Part shown: one piece after another, positions 1-6,936 of the stretch
Numbering within the stretch: position 1 is the first letter of the stretch
Layout of the letters: each line of letters begins with the position of its first letter
NCBI GenBank assembly: GCA_009936825.1
Contig: JAACDV010000182.1
Span: 1-10,743 of the forward strand
DNA from: Bacteroidota bacterium
GTDB taxonomy: Bacteria; Pseudomonadota; Alphaproteobacteria; Puniceispirillales; Puniceispirillaceae
Direction: 5' to 3'
Length of the DNA: 10,743 nt
Notes under the pieces: model-generated
The model's input: the letters and a program-made list of their open reading frames with translations, nothing else
What the model was told of the DNA's origin: nothing
The model's database searches: none
Position numbers and translations under genes: made by a program

Positions 1-7
1 CCCACAA

Positions 8-937
8 ATGCCTCCCGCAAGCAGGCCTAAGATTCCAGCCGGAAGGCTTTTCGCCGCAACCGCGCTTGTGATGTGCGCCTTTGCAGCCAATTCTATTTTG
101 AACCGTGCCGCGCTTTCTGATGATCTGATTTCGGCCGGCGCATTTGCAATGTTGCGGGTCGTAGCCGGCGCTACCATGCTTTTGCTATTGCTTTCGCGTC
201 GCCGGACTCCCGACCATCAAGAGCCCGACGACTTGGAGCCCGACGATTTGGAGCCCGATTCCTGGAGTCCTGATTTTTGGGCTATTGCCGGGCTAAGCGC
301 CTATATGGTTGGGTTTTCCTTTGCCTATACCCGGATGGATGCAGGCATTGGGGCGCTCATTCTTTTTGGCGGTGTTCAGTTGACGATGTTTTCAGGGGCC
401 ATCCAAAGGGGTGAGCACATCGCCAGCAGGCGTTGGACCGGCGCGATTATTTCGCTATCCGGTCTTGGTCTGCTTTTATGGCCTTCCAGCAGTACAACCG
501 GAATGCCTGATCTGTCGCTGTCTGCTTTTTTCCTGATGAGCTTTGCAGCGTTGGGTTGGGGAATATATTCGCTGATCGGGCAGCGCGCAGACGACCCGCT
601 TCGCGCCACTGCCCAGAATTTCACCTATGCGGTTCCAGTTATCATTGCGGCGTGCCTGATACTGGGAGACGCGTTCCAGATCACCGGAAAAGGCGCCGTG
701 CTGGCAATCATATCGGGCGCGGGCACTTCGGCGCTGGGCTATGCGGCTTGGTACGCTATTCTGCCTATGTTAGGCAGCACACGCGCTGCACTGGTTCAGC
801 TATCTGTTCCCGTGATCGCCATGGCATTCGGAGCGCTGCTTTTGGGCGAAGCCATCACCGGCAAATCCATACTTGCGGCAAGCCTTGTTCTTGGCGGAAT
901 CCTAATCGGAATGGCAGCATCAACATCACGCCGGTAA
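8..937 (+). CDS. DMT superfamily transporter with two EamA domains
   Basis: Inner-membrane permease of the drug/metabolite transporter superfamily, moving a small metabolite or amino-acid-like compound; the substrate cannot be read from sequence. About ten hydrophobic helices are visible, roughly at residues 11-31, 41-63, 91-107, 113-132, 141-158, 170-190, 205-222, 229-250, 257-280 and 287-304, in the two five-helix halves typical of EamA proteins. The 309-aa length is normal. The second half ends with the usual pattern GSTRAALVQLSVPV ... LLLGE (residues 256-281). Between helices 2 and 3 is an unusual acidic loop (residues 67-91) made of five pentapeptides of pattern x-P-D-x-x. The ATG lies 7 bases from the window edge, so its ribosome binding site cannot be judged and no in-frame stop precedes it; a slightly earlier start is possible. 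The gene converges on the next one, with 21 bases between stops. Confidence 0.9.
   Translation: MPPASRPKIPAGRLFAATALVMCAFAANSILNRAALSDDLISAGAFAMLRVVAGATMLLLLLSRRRTPDHQEPDDLEPDDLEPDSWSPDFWAIAGLSAYMVGFSFAYTRMDAGIGALILFGGVQLTMFSGAIQRGEHIASRRWTGAIISLSGLGLLLWPSSSTTGMPDLSLSAFFLMSFAALGWGIYSLIGQRADDPLRATAQNFTYAVPVIIAACLILGDAFQITGKGAVLAIISGAGTSALGYAAWYAILPMLGSTRAALVQLSVPVIAMAFGALLLGEAITGKSILAASLVLGGILIGMAASTSRR
206..280 (+). repeat. In-frame 15-bp tandem repeat encoding x-P-D-x-x pentapeptides
   Basis: Five consecutive 15-base units inside the transporter gene encode TPDHQ, EPDDL, EPDDL, EPDSW and SPDFW. Units two and three (221-235 and 236-250) differ by one base (GACTTG versus GATTTG ends). The fourth shares its first nine bases with them and the outer units are more degenerate. 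The unit length is a multiple of three, so copy-number change would keep the frame. The repeat falls in the loop between predicted helices 2 and 3. Confidence 0.8.
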
Positions 938-958
938 AATCGCCAAACGCGGTTACGG

Positions 959-1624
959 CTATTTCGCCAGCGGTACTGAGAGATAAACGCCAAACTCTTC
1001 GCCTACATCACAGCTAACCCGGGCATGCACCCGGCCCTGCCTGTCAAGAAATCGCTGCTTATCCTCAACTGGGAAAATTCCCTCATGCCAGATATTTGGA
1101 TGGATATAGAGGCCGCGCGTGCCGTCACACCAGAACGCAACCACCTTATTCGGCGTCAGATCATCGCCCGGCAGCGCAACCGGCACCACGAATGGTTGGT
1201 TGTCGAGGGGGAAAAAAAGCTGGCCCCCATCGGGGTGATAATTCATATGCCACAACAAAACCTTATCACGCGGGACAGTTTGCCGGTCATTCGCCGCCGA
1301 TTGCGGGTCGGTTGACCAGCCAAGGACATAATTACCACCAACCGCCTCGTTCGAGCCATAAAGAACATCCCCCTTCCATTCGCCATGAAACACACCTTCG
1401 ACAAAGCCGCCCTCATCACCGGTATCCTCATCAACGGGTCGCCAGCCCTGCGCTGGCCACCGGACAATTTCAATCTCAAAGCCCTCATGATCATCGACAA
1501 GGCAGCCATATTCCCTGACGCTATCGTCGGTTGCCACAATCAGCGGCACGTCGAACAACGCTAGCGTCGGCTTGTCAGCGGCATCAAACATATATGTCGG
1601 GGCGTTGGAATCGCTTTGGCTCAT
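959..1624 (-). CDS. Ureidoglycolate lyase (AllA)-family protein
   Basis: Cupin-like protein resembling the ureidoglycolate lyase/hydrolase family, which releases urea from ureidoglycolate to give glyoxylate in allantoin breakdown. The diagnostic part is the second half: WHMNYHPDGGQLFFPLDNQP (residues 125-144), the segment IHPNIWHEGIF (174-184), and the end HARVSCD ... YLSVPL. These correspond to the family pattern of a His-rich strand, a Pro-Leu-D-x-x-P-F turn and a W-H near the active site. At 221 residues it is longer than E. coli AllA (about 160), with extra sequence around residues 1-45 and 62-95, so substrate specificity is uncertain. I place the start at 1624 (MSQSDSN) because AGGA lies 8 bases upstream; ATG at 1633 and TTG at 1645 have poorer spacing. 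No allantoinase or allantoate genes are present in the window. It is divergent from the methyltransferase. Confidence 0.8.
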   Translation of the reverse strand: MSQSDSNAPTYMFDAADKPTLALFDVPLIVATDDSVREYGCLVDDHEGFEIEIVRWPAQGWRPVDEDTGDEGGFVEGVFHGEWKGDVLYGSNEAVGGNYVLGWSTDPQSAANDRQTVPRDKVLLWHMNYHPDGGQLFFPLDNQPFVVPVALPGDDLTPNKVVAFWCDGTRGLYIHPNIWHEGIFPVEDKQRFLDRQGRVHARVSCDVGEEFGVYLSVPLAK

Positions 1625-1785
1625 CTTCGTCATCCTACTTTTCAAATTATCGTCAATATTTGGACTCTAGGTTCGCACCATTTGCCTATACTGGCAATCA
1701 TCTGGGCCGTGCTGATACAGATATCTATGGCGCGTAATATAGATTTCGTAAATTAGTAAAATTTCGTGCATCATATCTAAACGAC

Positions 1786-1809
1786 AGGCCCAATCCAGTT
1801 TGTGGGCCT
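1786..1809 (+). promoter_or_regulatory. Leader hairpin before the methyltransferase start
   Basis: Perfect 7-bp inverted repeat: AGGCCCA (1786-1792), a 10-base loop, then TGGGCCT (1803-1809). It ends 6 bases before the ribosome binding site (1816-1822) of the methyltransferase. No T-run follows on either strand, so it is a poor intrinsic terminator. It could be a 5'-leader hairpin that affects translation or a binding site for a dimeric regulator. The surrounding region (1650-1785) is AT-rich and lies between divergent genes. Confidence 0.35.
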
Positions 1810-1832
1810 ATTTGCAGGGAGGCACTTTCACG

Positions 1833-2465
1833 TTGCAATGTATTGTCTGCCATGCTGATGCTGGCCGGAGGTTTCGTGTCTTTGAGGGAAAAACCTATTA
1901 TCGCTGCGATATCTGCCACGCAAAATTTCTGGATGCGGCGCATTTCCTGAACGCCAGTGCTGAACAGGATCATTACGAAAAACACGATAACCGCATTGAT
2001 GATCCTGCCTATCGAAAATTTCTATCCCGGCTTGCTGCGCCACTGATCGAAAAACTGACGCCAGGTGACACTGGCCTTGATTTTGGCTGTGGCCCCGGCC
2101 CTGCACTGGCAGATATGATGCGTTCAGCCGGTTTTTCGGTGCAGGTTTATGACCCGTTTTTCTATCCTGATTCCAGCGTCCTCACCTCGCAATATGATTT
2201 TATTACCTGCACAGAAGCGGCCGAACATTTCTTTGATCCCTTTGCTGAATTTACGCGGCTGGACCACCTATTGAAATCGGGCGGCGTTCTTGGTGTGATG
2301 ACGTGTTTTTCGGGCGAAGATGATCTTTTTGAAAACTGGCACTACCGGCGTGACCCGACGCATGTAGTGTTTTATTCTGAGCGGAGTTTTGCGGTAATCG
2401 CAGCAGCACGCGGCTGGCGAGTCGAGATTTCAGCAAAAGACGTAGTGTTGATGTTCAAAGAATGA
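1833..2465 (+). CDS. Class I SAM-dependent methyltransferase with N-terminal zinc ribbon
   Basis: Cytoplasmic methyltransferase of the Methyltransf_23 type; substrate unknown. The N-terminus carries two Cys pairs, C-x-x-C at residues 3-6 and 25-28, likely binding zinc. SAM motif I is LDFGCGPGP (82-90). Next come an acidic/aromatic segment EHFFDP (131-136) and the subfamily pattern H-Y-R-R-D-P-T-H-V (170-178), followed by F-Y-S at 180-182. At 210 residues it is a typical length. The start chosen is TTG at 1833, with AGGGAGG (1816-1822) 10 bases upstream. The frame is open further up to a TTG at 1800, but that start would put the first Cys pair at residues 14-17 and lacks a ribosome binding site. 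Divergent from the ureidoglycolate-lyase-family gene and 91 bases upstream of the first sugar operon. Homologues often occur in surface-polysaccharide or metabolic clusters; nothing here decides the role. Confidence 0.87.
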   Translation: MQCIVCHADAGRRFRVFEGKTYYRCDICHAKFLDAAHFLNASAEQDHYEKHDNRIDDPAYRKFLSRLAAPLIEKLTPGDTGLDFGCGPGPALADMMRSAGFSVQVYDPFFYPDSSVLTSQYDFITCTEAAEHFFDPFAEFTRLDHLLKSGGVLGVMTCFSGEDDLFENWHYRRDPTHVVFYSERSFAVIAAARGWRVEISAKDVVLMFKE

Positions 2466-2468
2466 ATT

Positions 2469-2497
2469 TTGTGATGGCGAACAATACAAATGATATT
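2469..2497 (+). promoter_or_regulatory. Candidate promoter for the first sugar operon
   Basis: TTGTGA (2469-2474), a 17-base spacer and GATATT (2492-2497) resemble -35 and -10 hexamers (4 of 6 matches each to the sigma-70 consensus). It lies 59 bases upstream of the first gene. A near-identical pair, TTGTGT-17-GATATT, precedes the opposite operon on the - strand. Found by eye; a chance match is possible. Confidence 0.27.
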
Positions 2498-2556
2498 TAA
2501 GTTGGCCTTTCCCGATTTTTGCCGACCTAAATATTGACGATAGGAGACTTAATCAA

Positions 2557-3612
2557 ATGGCATCATCCATCAAAGGTCCCGGACTTTTTCTTGCACAGTT
2601 TGCTGGCGACGAAGCGCCGTTTGACTCGCTGGAAAACATCACCCGCTGGGCCGCTGATCTCGGCTATAAAGGTGTGCAGATTCCCAGCTTTGACGGGCGC
2701 TTGTTTGACCTTGATCTTGCCGCCGAAAGTGATGGTTATTGTGATGAGGTAGCAGGTATTTGCGCCGATGCCGGCGTTGAGATCACCGAGCTATCAACCC
2801 ATCTGCAGGGCCAGCTGGTTGCGGTGAATCCGGTCTATGATGAGGCTTTTGATGCGTTCGCACCCAGCGCCGTTCGCGGCAATCCAAAGGCGCGCACCGA
2901 ATGGGCCATTGATCAGGTCAAAAAAGCCGCAATTGCCTCCAGAAAATTGAATCTCGCGCACAGCGTCAGCTTCACCGGCGCGCTGGCCTTTCCGTTTATG
3001 TATCCATGGCCGCAACGTCCTGAAGGGCTGATTGACGAGGCCTTTGCCGAGTTGGGCCGCCGCTGGACTCCTATTTTGGATCACTACGCCGACAATGGTG
3101 TTGATATTGGCTTTGAAATTCATCCGGGCGAAGATGTTTTTGATGGAGCTACGTTCGAGATGTTTGTTGATGCTTGCGGCGGGCACGAAGCCGCTATGAT
3201 CAATTATGATCCGTCGCATTTCCTGCTTCAGCAGTTGGATTATCTGGCCTTTATCGACATTTATCACGACCGCATCAACGCCTTTCATGTGAAGGACGCT
3301 GAGTTTAACCCGGATGGCAGGCAAGGTGTTTATTCAGGCTATCAAAGCTGGATGCAGCGCGCTGGCCGGTTCCGTAGCCTAGGCGATGGTCAGGTTAATT
3401 TTGGCGGTATTTTTTCCAAACTGATCCAGCATGGCTATTCCAGCTGGGCAGTTCTGGAATGGGAATGCTGCATTAAATCCCCCGAACAGGGTGCCGCCGA
3501 AGGGGCCACCTTCATCGCCGATCATCTGATCGACGTAACCGATAAAGCCTTTGACGATTTTGCTGGCGGCGCGCGCGACGAGGCGCAAATCAAGCGGATG
3601 CTAGGCTTATGA
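2557..3612 (+). CDS. Sugar phosphate isomerase/epimerase (xylose-isomerase-like TIM barrel)
   Basis: Metal-dependent TIM-barrel enzyme of the AP-endonuclease-2/xylose-isomerase-like superfamily, likely isomerising, epimerising or cleaving a keto sugar; exact substrate unknown. Likely metal and catalytic residues sit in the expected order: E187 and H189 in FEIHPGED, D218 and H221 in NYDPSH, H244 in FHVKDAE, and E301/E303 in VLEWE. At 351 residues it is the long subfamily, with N-terminal KGPGLFLAQF and a well-conserved SFTGALAFPF-YPWPQRP region. AGGAG at 2542-2546, 10 bases before ATG, supports the start. The stop overlaps the next gene's start by 4 bases (ATGA), implying translational coupling with the Gfo/Idh/MocA dehydrogenase, a common partner of this subfamily. 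Family examples paired this way, such as E. coli YcjR with YcjS, act on 3-keto-hexoses; that function is only an analogy here. Confidence 0.93.
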   Translation: MASSIKGPGLFLAQFAGDEAPFDSLENITRWAADLGYKGVQIPSFDGRLFDLDLAAESDGYCDEVAGICADAGVEITELSTHLQGQLVAVNPVYDEAFDAFAPSAVRGNPKARTEWAIDQVKKAAIASRKLNLAHSVSFTGALAFPFMYPWPQRPEGLIDEAFAELGRRWTPILDHYADNGVDIGFEIHPGEDVFDGATFEMFVDACGGHEAAMINYDPSHFLLQQLDYLAFIDIYHDRINAFHVKDAEFNPDGRQGVYSGYQSWMQRAGRFRSLGDGQVNFGGIFSKLIQHGYSSWAVLEWECCIKSPEQGAAEGATFIADHLIDVTDKAFDDFAGGARDEAQIKRMLGL

Positions 3613-4757
3613 GTGCGGACTTAAAAGCCCAGAGGGCACCAAAAAAATTACGTCTTGGAATGGTTGGCGGCGGTGCTGGCAGCTTTATCGGGGCGGTACA
3701 CCGGGTGGCCGCCCGCCTTGATGACAGGTATGAGCTGGTTGCCGGTGCCCTATCGTCCGATCCGGATCGCGCCGCTGCTTCTGCCGCCGAACTGGGAATT
3801 GTTACTGAGCGGTCTTATGCCTCTTTTGAGGCGATGGCAGAAGCTGAAAAAGCCCGCGACGACGGCATCGATCTGGTGGCAATTGTAACCCCCAACCATA
3901 TGCATGCAGCGCCCAGTATTGCCTTTCTTAATGCCGGAATTCATGTTGTTTGCGACAAACCGCTGGCAGCGACCGGCGAAGACGCTGCTGCCATTGCCCA
4001 AGCTGTTACCGGAGGGGGGGCCCACTTTTTTTTGACACATAATTACACCGGCTACCCGTTGATCCGCCAAGCGCGCGAGATGGTAGAGCGCGGTGATTTA
4101 GGCCAGATTCGCGTTGTTCAGGCAGAATATGCTCAGGACTGGCTGGCTGAACCGATTGAGGATACCGGCAATAAACAGGCATCATGGCGCACGAACCCTG
4201 TATTGGCCGGGGCCGGGGCTATTGGCGATATTGGAACGCACGCCTTCAACCTCGTCGAATTTGTAACCGGCGCGCGGGTATCGGCGCTATCTGCCGATTT
4301 GCAAAGTTTCGTTACCGGAAGAAAAGTCGATGATAATGCGCATATCATGCTGCGTTTTGAGCAAGGTGCGCGCGGTATGCTATGGGCAAGTCAAGTGGCG
4401 GTAGGTGTTGAGAACGGGCTGCGGCTGCGGATTTTTGGCGATAAGGGTAGTCTTAGCTGGGCGCAGGAAAATCCCAATGAGATGATTGTCGCCCGCCTTG
4501 GTGAACCGCGCCAGATTTTCACCCGCGGCGGACATGGTCTAGGGGAGGATGGCGCTCGTTGGACCCGTATTCCCCCCGGTCACCCCGAAGGATATCTCGA
4601 AGGATTTGCCAATATCTATCTCGATATCGCGCGCATCCTAAATGATGAGGCATGCGATGTGGAAATCCCATCGATTGAGGCCGGGCTGGACGGCATGTGG
4701 TTCATCGACGCCTGTCAGCAAAGCGCCAATATCAACGGCGGCTGGATTACCCGCTAG
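3609..4757 (+). CDS. Gfo/Idh/MocA family NAD(P)-dependent dehydrogenase, first copy
   Basis: Cytoplasmic oxidoreductase that probably oxidises a hydroxyl of a sugar, glycoside or polyol with NAD(P). The N-terminal Rossmann domain has the glycine-rich turn VGGGAGSF (residues 19-26). The catalytic-lysine motif is CDKP (K117; EKP in many relatives). The C-terminal domain has the D-x-G-x-H motif GDIGTH with D207 and H211. At 382 residues it is of usual size. The start overlaps the preceding gene's stop by 4 bases, so the two are almost certainly cotranslated. The frame contains a G7 run (4014-4020) and a T8 run (4026-4033) close together but stays open with normal family sequence through them (GGAHFFLTHNYTGYP). 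Its stop is 21 bases from the stop of the opposing dehydrogenase, with no visible terminator between. Confidence 0.93.
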   Translation: MSADLKAQRAPKKLRLGMVGGGAGSFIGAVHRVAARLDDRYELVAGALSSDPDRAAASAAELGIVTERSYASFEAMAEAEKARDDGIDLVAIVTPNHMHAAPSIAFLNAGIHVVCDKPLAATGEDAAAIAQAVTGGGAHFFLTHNYTGYPLIRQAREMVERGDLGQIRVVQAEYAQDWLAEPIEDTGNKQASWRTNPVLAGAGAIGDIGTHAFNLVEFVTGARVSALSADLQSFVTGRKVDDNAHIMLRFEQGARGMLWASQVAVGVENGLRLRIFGDKGSLSWAQENPNEMIVARLGEPRQIFTRGGHGLGEDGARWTRIPPGHPEGYLEGFANIYLDIARILNDEACDVEIPSIEAGLDGMWFIDACQQSANINGGWITR

Positions 4758-4778
4758 ATCCACACAAAATTAGCCCGT

Positions 4779-5912
4779 CTATTTGACCAGAAGAGCCGCC
4801 GCATCCTCAGCGCCAAGAAAGGGCGGGCGCTCGCAACTTGTTCGCATTTCGACAAATTGACGGGTTTCACCAGCCTTCAAAATTCCTGTCATCACATCAA
4901 CGACGTGCGTTGCCATCTCCATGATACAGCGATGCGGCCTTGCCTGCTGGATTGCCACCGCCATATCTGCCAGTCCCGCGCACCGGTAGTTTGCGCGGTT
5001 AATATCGCCATCTGGTGAATTTGCTTTACCAAACGGATGATGATCCGAGTGGATTTCGCGCACCTCGCCGTCTTTGTCCGCAAGCTCAACAACGCCGCCA
5101 AAGAAATTCGGATCCGGCACATAAAGCGATCCCTCGCTGCCATAAAGCTCCATCTCTTTATGACGATGCGCTTTCACATCCCAACTCGCCCCCAGCGTGA
5201 CAATGGCACCGTTGGTAAACTCCAGGACCGCGTGAATCGTCGTTGGCGTAGAGACCGGAACCTGCTCGCCATTGCGCGGGCCGTTGCCAATGGTACGCGC
5301 GGCAAACGCCGTGCCAGTGATTGCGGTAACGGCGCGAACCGGGCCGATCATCTGCACCAAATTAGTGATGTAATAGGGGCCAAGATCCAGAATAGGACCG
5401 CCGCCCGGACGGAAGAAGAAATCAGGATTCGGATGCCAGCTTTCCATTCCCTGCGACATCACATGGCATGTCCCGCCAACAATCCGGCCAACCGCACCGG
5501 CATCAATCGTCTCACGCGCCGCCTGATGCGCACCGCCCATAAATGTGTCGGGAGCCGCGCCAACGCGCACCCCCTTGCTGGCCGCAACTTCAGCCAGCGC
5601 CTCTGCTTCTTCAAGGTGCAGCACAAACGGCTTTTCACTGTAGACATGCTTGCCGGATTCCAGCACCCGCTTAGACACCTCAAAATGAGCTTCGGGGACG
5701 GTTAGATTGACGACAATATCAACATCATCAGCGGCCATCATTTCATCTACCCTCAGCGCGCGGAGGCCAAACTCGGATGCGCGCGCCGAAGCGGCTTCGC
5801 TGTTTACATCGGCGACCGCACGCAACTCCAACCCCTCGAATAGCGGTGCCAGCTTTAGATAGGCGCCCGAGATATTGCCGCAACCAATCAGCCCAATTCC
5901 TAATTTTTTCAT
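4779..5912 (-). CDS. Gfo/Idh/MocA family NAD(P)-dependent dehydrogenase, second copy
   Basis: Second sugar or polyol dehydrogenase of this family, from a different subfamily than the + strand copy. The Rossmann turn is GLIGCGNISGAY near the N-terminus, the lysine motif is SEKP (K94), and the family's D-x-G-x-H motif reads LDLGPYY, with D176 kept and Tyr (Y180) at the usual His position. I recall this Tyr variant, together with APDTF and the NPDFFFRPGGGP segment, as typical of one subfamily rather than a defect. At 377 residues it is of normal length. ATG at 5912 is chosen because AGAGG (5923-5927) lies 10 bases upstream; the in-frame TTG at 5918 would leave only 4. It follows the TIM-barrel gene by 30 bases in the same direction, so the two form an operon. 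Confidence 0.93.
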   Translation of the reverse strand: MKKLGIGLIGCGNISGAYLKLAPLFEGLELRAVADVNSEAASARASEFGLRALRVDEMMAADDVDIVVNLTVPEAHFEVSKRVLESGKHVYSEKPFVLHLEEAEALAEVAASKGVRVGAAPDTFMGGAHQAARETIDAGAVGRIVGGTCHVMSQGMESWHPNPDFFFRPGGGPILDLGPYYITNLVQMIGPVRAVTAITGTAFAARTIGNGPRNGEQVPVSTPTTIHAVLEFTNGAIVTLGASWDVKAHRHKEMELYGSEGSLYVPDPNFFGGVVELADKDGEVREIHSDHHPFGKANSPDGDINRANYRCAGLADMAVAIQQARPHRCIMEMATHVVDVMTGILKAGETRQFVEMRTSCERPPFLGAEDAAALLVK

Positions 5913-5942
5913 TGTCAAAATACCTCTGTAAAAACTACATAA

Positions 5943-6686
5943 CTAGAAAGAAGAGGCAGTGGCAAACGACCGCTCGGCAAAGCGGATTGCATCAGACGGA
6001 TTGTCATGTTCCAACACCATCAGTTCAATGCCAGCGGCGTGCATCGCCGGCACGATTTTTTGCCAGTCCATAACGCCGTGCCCAACATCTGCCCAGCCAT
6101 CTTCATCCTCACATTCTCCTTGCGGCGCGCAATCTTTGACATGAGCGGCAAGCAGCCTTCCTGAATATTTCTCCAGCCATGCGGCTGGGTCTTGGCCGGC
6201 GACATGAACCCATGCAAGGTCCAACTCCAGACCAATATAGTCCGATGCTTCCATGATTGCCTCAATCGGCATCCGGCCATTATCGGCAGTAGTAAATTCA
6301 AAATCATGGTTGTGCCATCCGAATTTCAGCCCGGCATCAAGCACCGGCTTTGCGGCCTCGGCAAGGGTAGCGCCAAAGGCCTCCCATCCGGCAAAATCCG
6401 CAGGCCGATCTTCCGGGCTTAAAAACGGAACGATCAACGCATCCATGCCAAAAATATTGGCCATCGAAATCATGCTTTGCGGATCATTTTTCAGCACCGC
6501 AAAATCAACATGCCCGGTGCTCATCCGCAGACCGTGCTGGTCAAGGTTGGCGCGCATCACCTCTGGATTCTGGTACAGCCCACCAAAGCCTTCAACCTCT
6601 TTAAAACCAATCGACGCCAGTTCAGGCAGGATGCTTTCCAGTTCAAAATTTCGGGCGGAATAAAGCTGATATGAAAGTGATGTCAT
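5943..6686 (-). CDS. Sugar phosphate isomerase/epimerase, short subfamily
   Basis: Xylose-isomerase-like TIM-barrel enzyme of 247 residues, presumed to act on the product or substrate of the dehydrogenase encoded just downstream. Visible features in order: an N-terminal YQLYSARNF strand; GWHNHDFEF with H125 and H127; LELDLAW with E154 and D156 as likely metal ligands; AHVKD with H182 and D185; a DEDGWADVGHG loop (194-204); and VLEHDNP with E226. The ATG at 6686 has GAGG six bases upstream. In-frame upstream codons (to 6749) would put the ribosome binding site inside the gene and add sequence unlike the family. First gene of the - strand operon; divergent from the DUF1045 gene across about 250 bases. 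Confidence 0.92.
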   Translation of the reverse strand: MTSLSYQLYSARNFELESILPELASIGFKEVEGFGGLYQNPEVMRANLDQHGLRMSTGHVDFAVLKNDPQSMISMANIFGMDALIVPFLSPEDRPADFAGWEAFGATLAEAAKPVLDAGLKFGWHNHDFEFTTADNGRMPIEAIMEASDYIGLELDLAWVHVAGQDPAAWLEKYSGRLLAAHVKDCAPQGECEDEDGWADVGHGVMDWQKIVPAMHAAGIELMVLEHDNPSDAIRFAERSFATASSF

Positions 6687-6722
6687 GGAATTCCTCATAA
6701 AACTGACGAAAATTGCGGGGTC

Positions 6723-6751
6723 AATATCACTCAAACCCAATGCGCACACAA
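6723..6751 (-). promoter_or_regulatory. Candidate promoter for the second sugar operon
   Basis: Read on the - strand: TTGTGT (6751-6746), a 17-base spacer, then GATATT (6728-6723), 36 bases before the ATG at 6686. The hexamers and spacing match those upstream of the + strand sugar operon at 2469-2497 except for one base. Found by eye, so confidence is low. Confidence 0.28.
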
Positions 6752-6936
6752 CACTGAAAATGACGAAGGGACATGAATGCTGGAAAGTTCGAGAAAATCA
6801 GCAGGTTGGCATCAGCCAAAACCCTAATATCGGCAAGAGGGATCCCACCGGCAGCCGCGTCACTTTTGGCGGTGGTGATAGTATGGTATCATCGAGGGAC
6901 CGAAATTTCCGGCAAAGTGGCAAGAGGCAGAATAAA

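Noticed and set aside
1743..1767. Direct repeat ATTTCGT at 1743 and 1761
   Set aside because: Seven-base repeats in AT-rich intergenic DNA are common; there is no third copy or symmetry to support a binding site.
1800..1832. Earlier TTG start for the methyltransferase
   Set aside because: No ribosome binding site, it overlaps the leader hairpin, and the family starts just before the first C-x-x-C.
2501..2527. GTTGGC ... GCCGAC stem after the methyltransferase as a terminator
   Set aside because: The stem is only 6 bp including a G-T pair, with a 14-15-base loop and no T-run after it.
2794..3324. Open frame of 176 aa on the - strand inside the first TIM-barrel gene
   Set aside because: Shadow of a strongly conserved gene; its sequence matches no family I know and no ribosome binding site is visible.
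3609..4757. Frameshift in the first dehydrogenase at the G7/T8 runs
   Set aside because: The protein reads through with normal family sequence on both sides (GGAHFFLTHNY), so the gene is intact as given.
4758..4778. Bidirectional terminator between the convergent dehydrogenase genes
   Set aside because: The 21-base gap has no inverted repeat and no T-run; any terminator must lie inside the genes or be Rho-dependent.
5037..5705. Long open frame (222 aa) on the + strand opposite the second dehydrogenase gene
   Set aside because: It is antisense to a clearly conserved Gfo/Idh/MocA gene, is rich in Arg and His as shadow frames are, and has no ribosome binding site.
6685..6936. N-terminal extension of the DUF1045 frame back to ATG 6685
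   Set aside because: The extra 84 residues do not resemble the family, and ATG 6937 has AAGAGG at good spacing and yields the normal family length.
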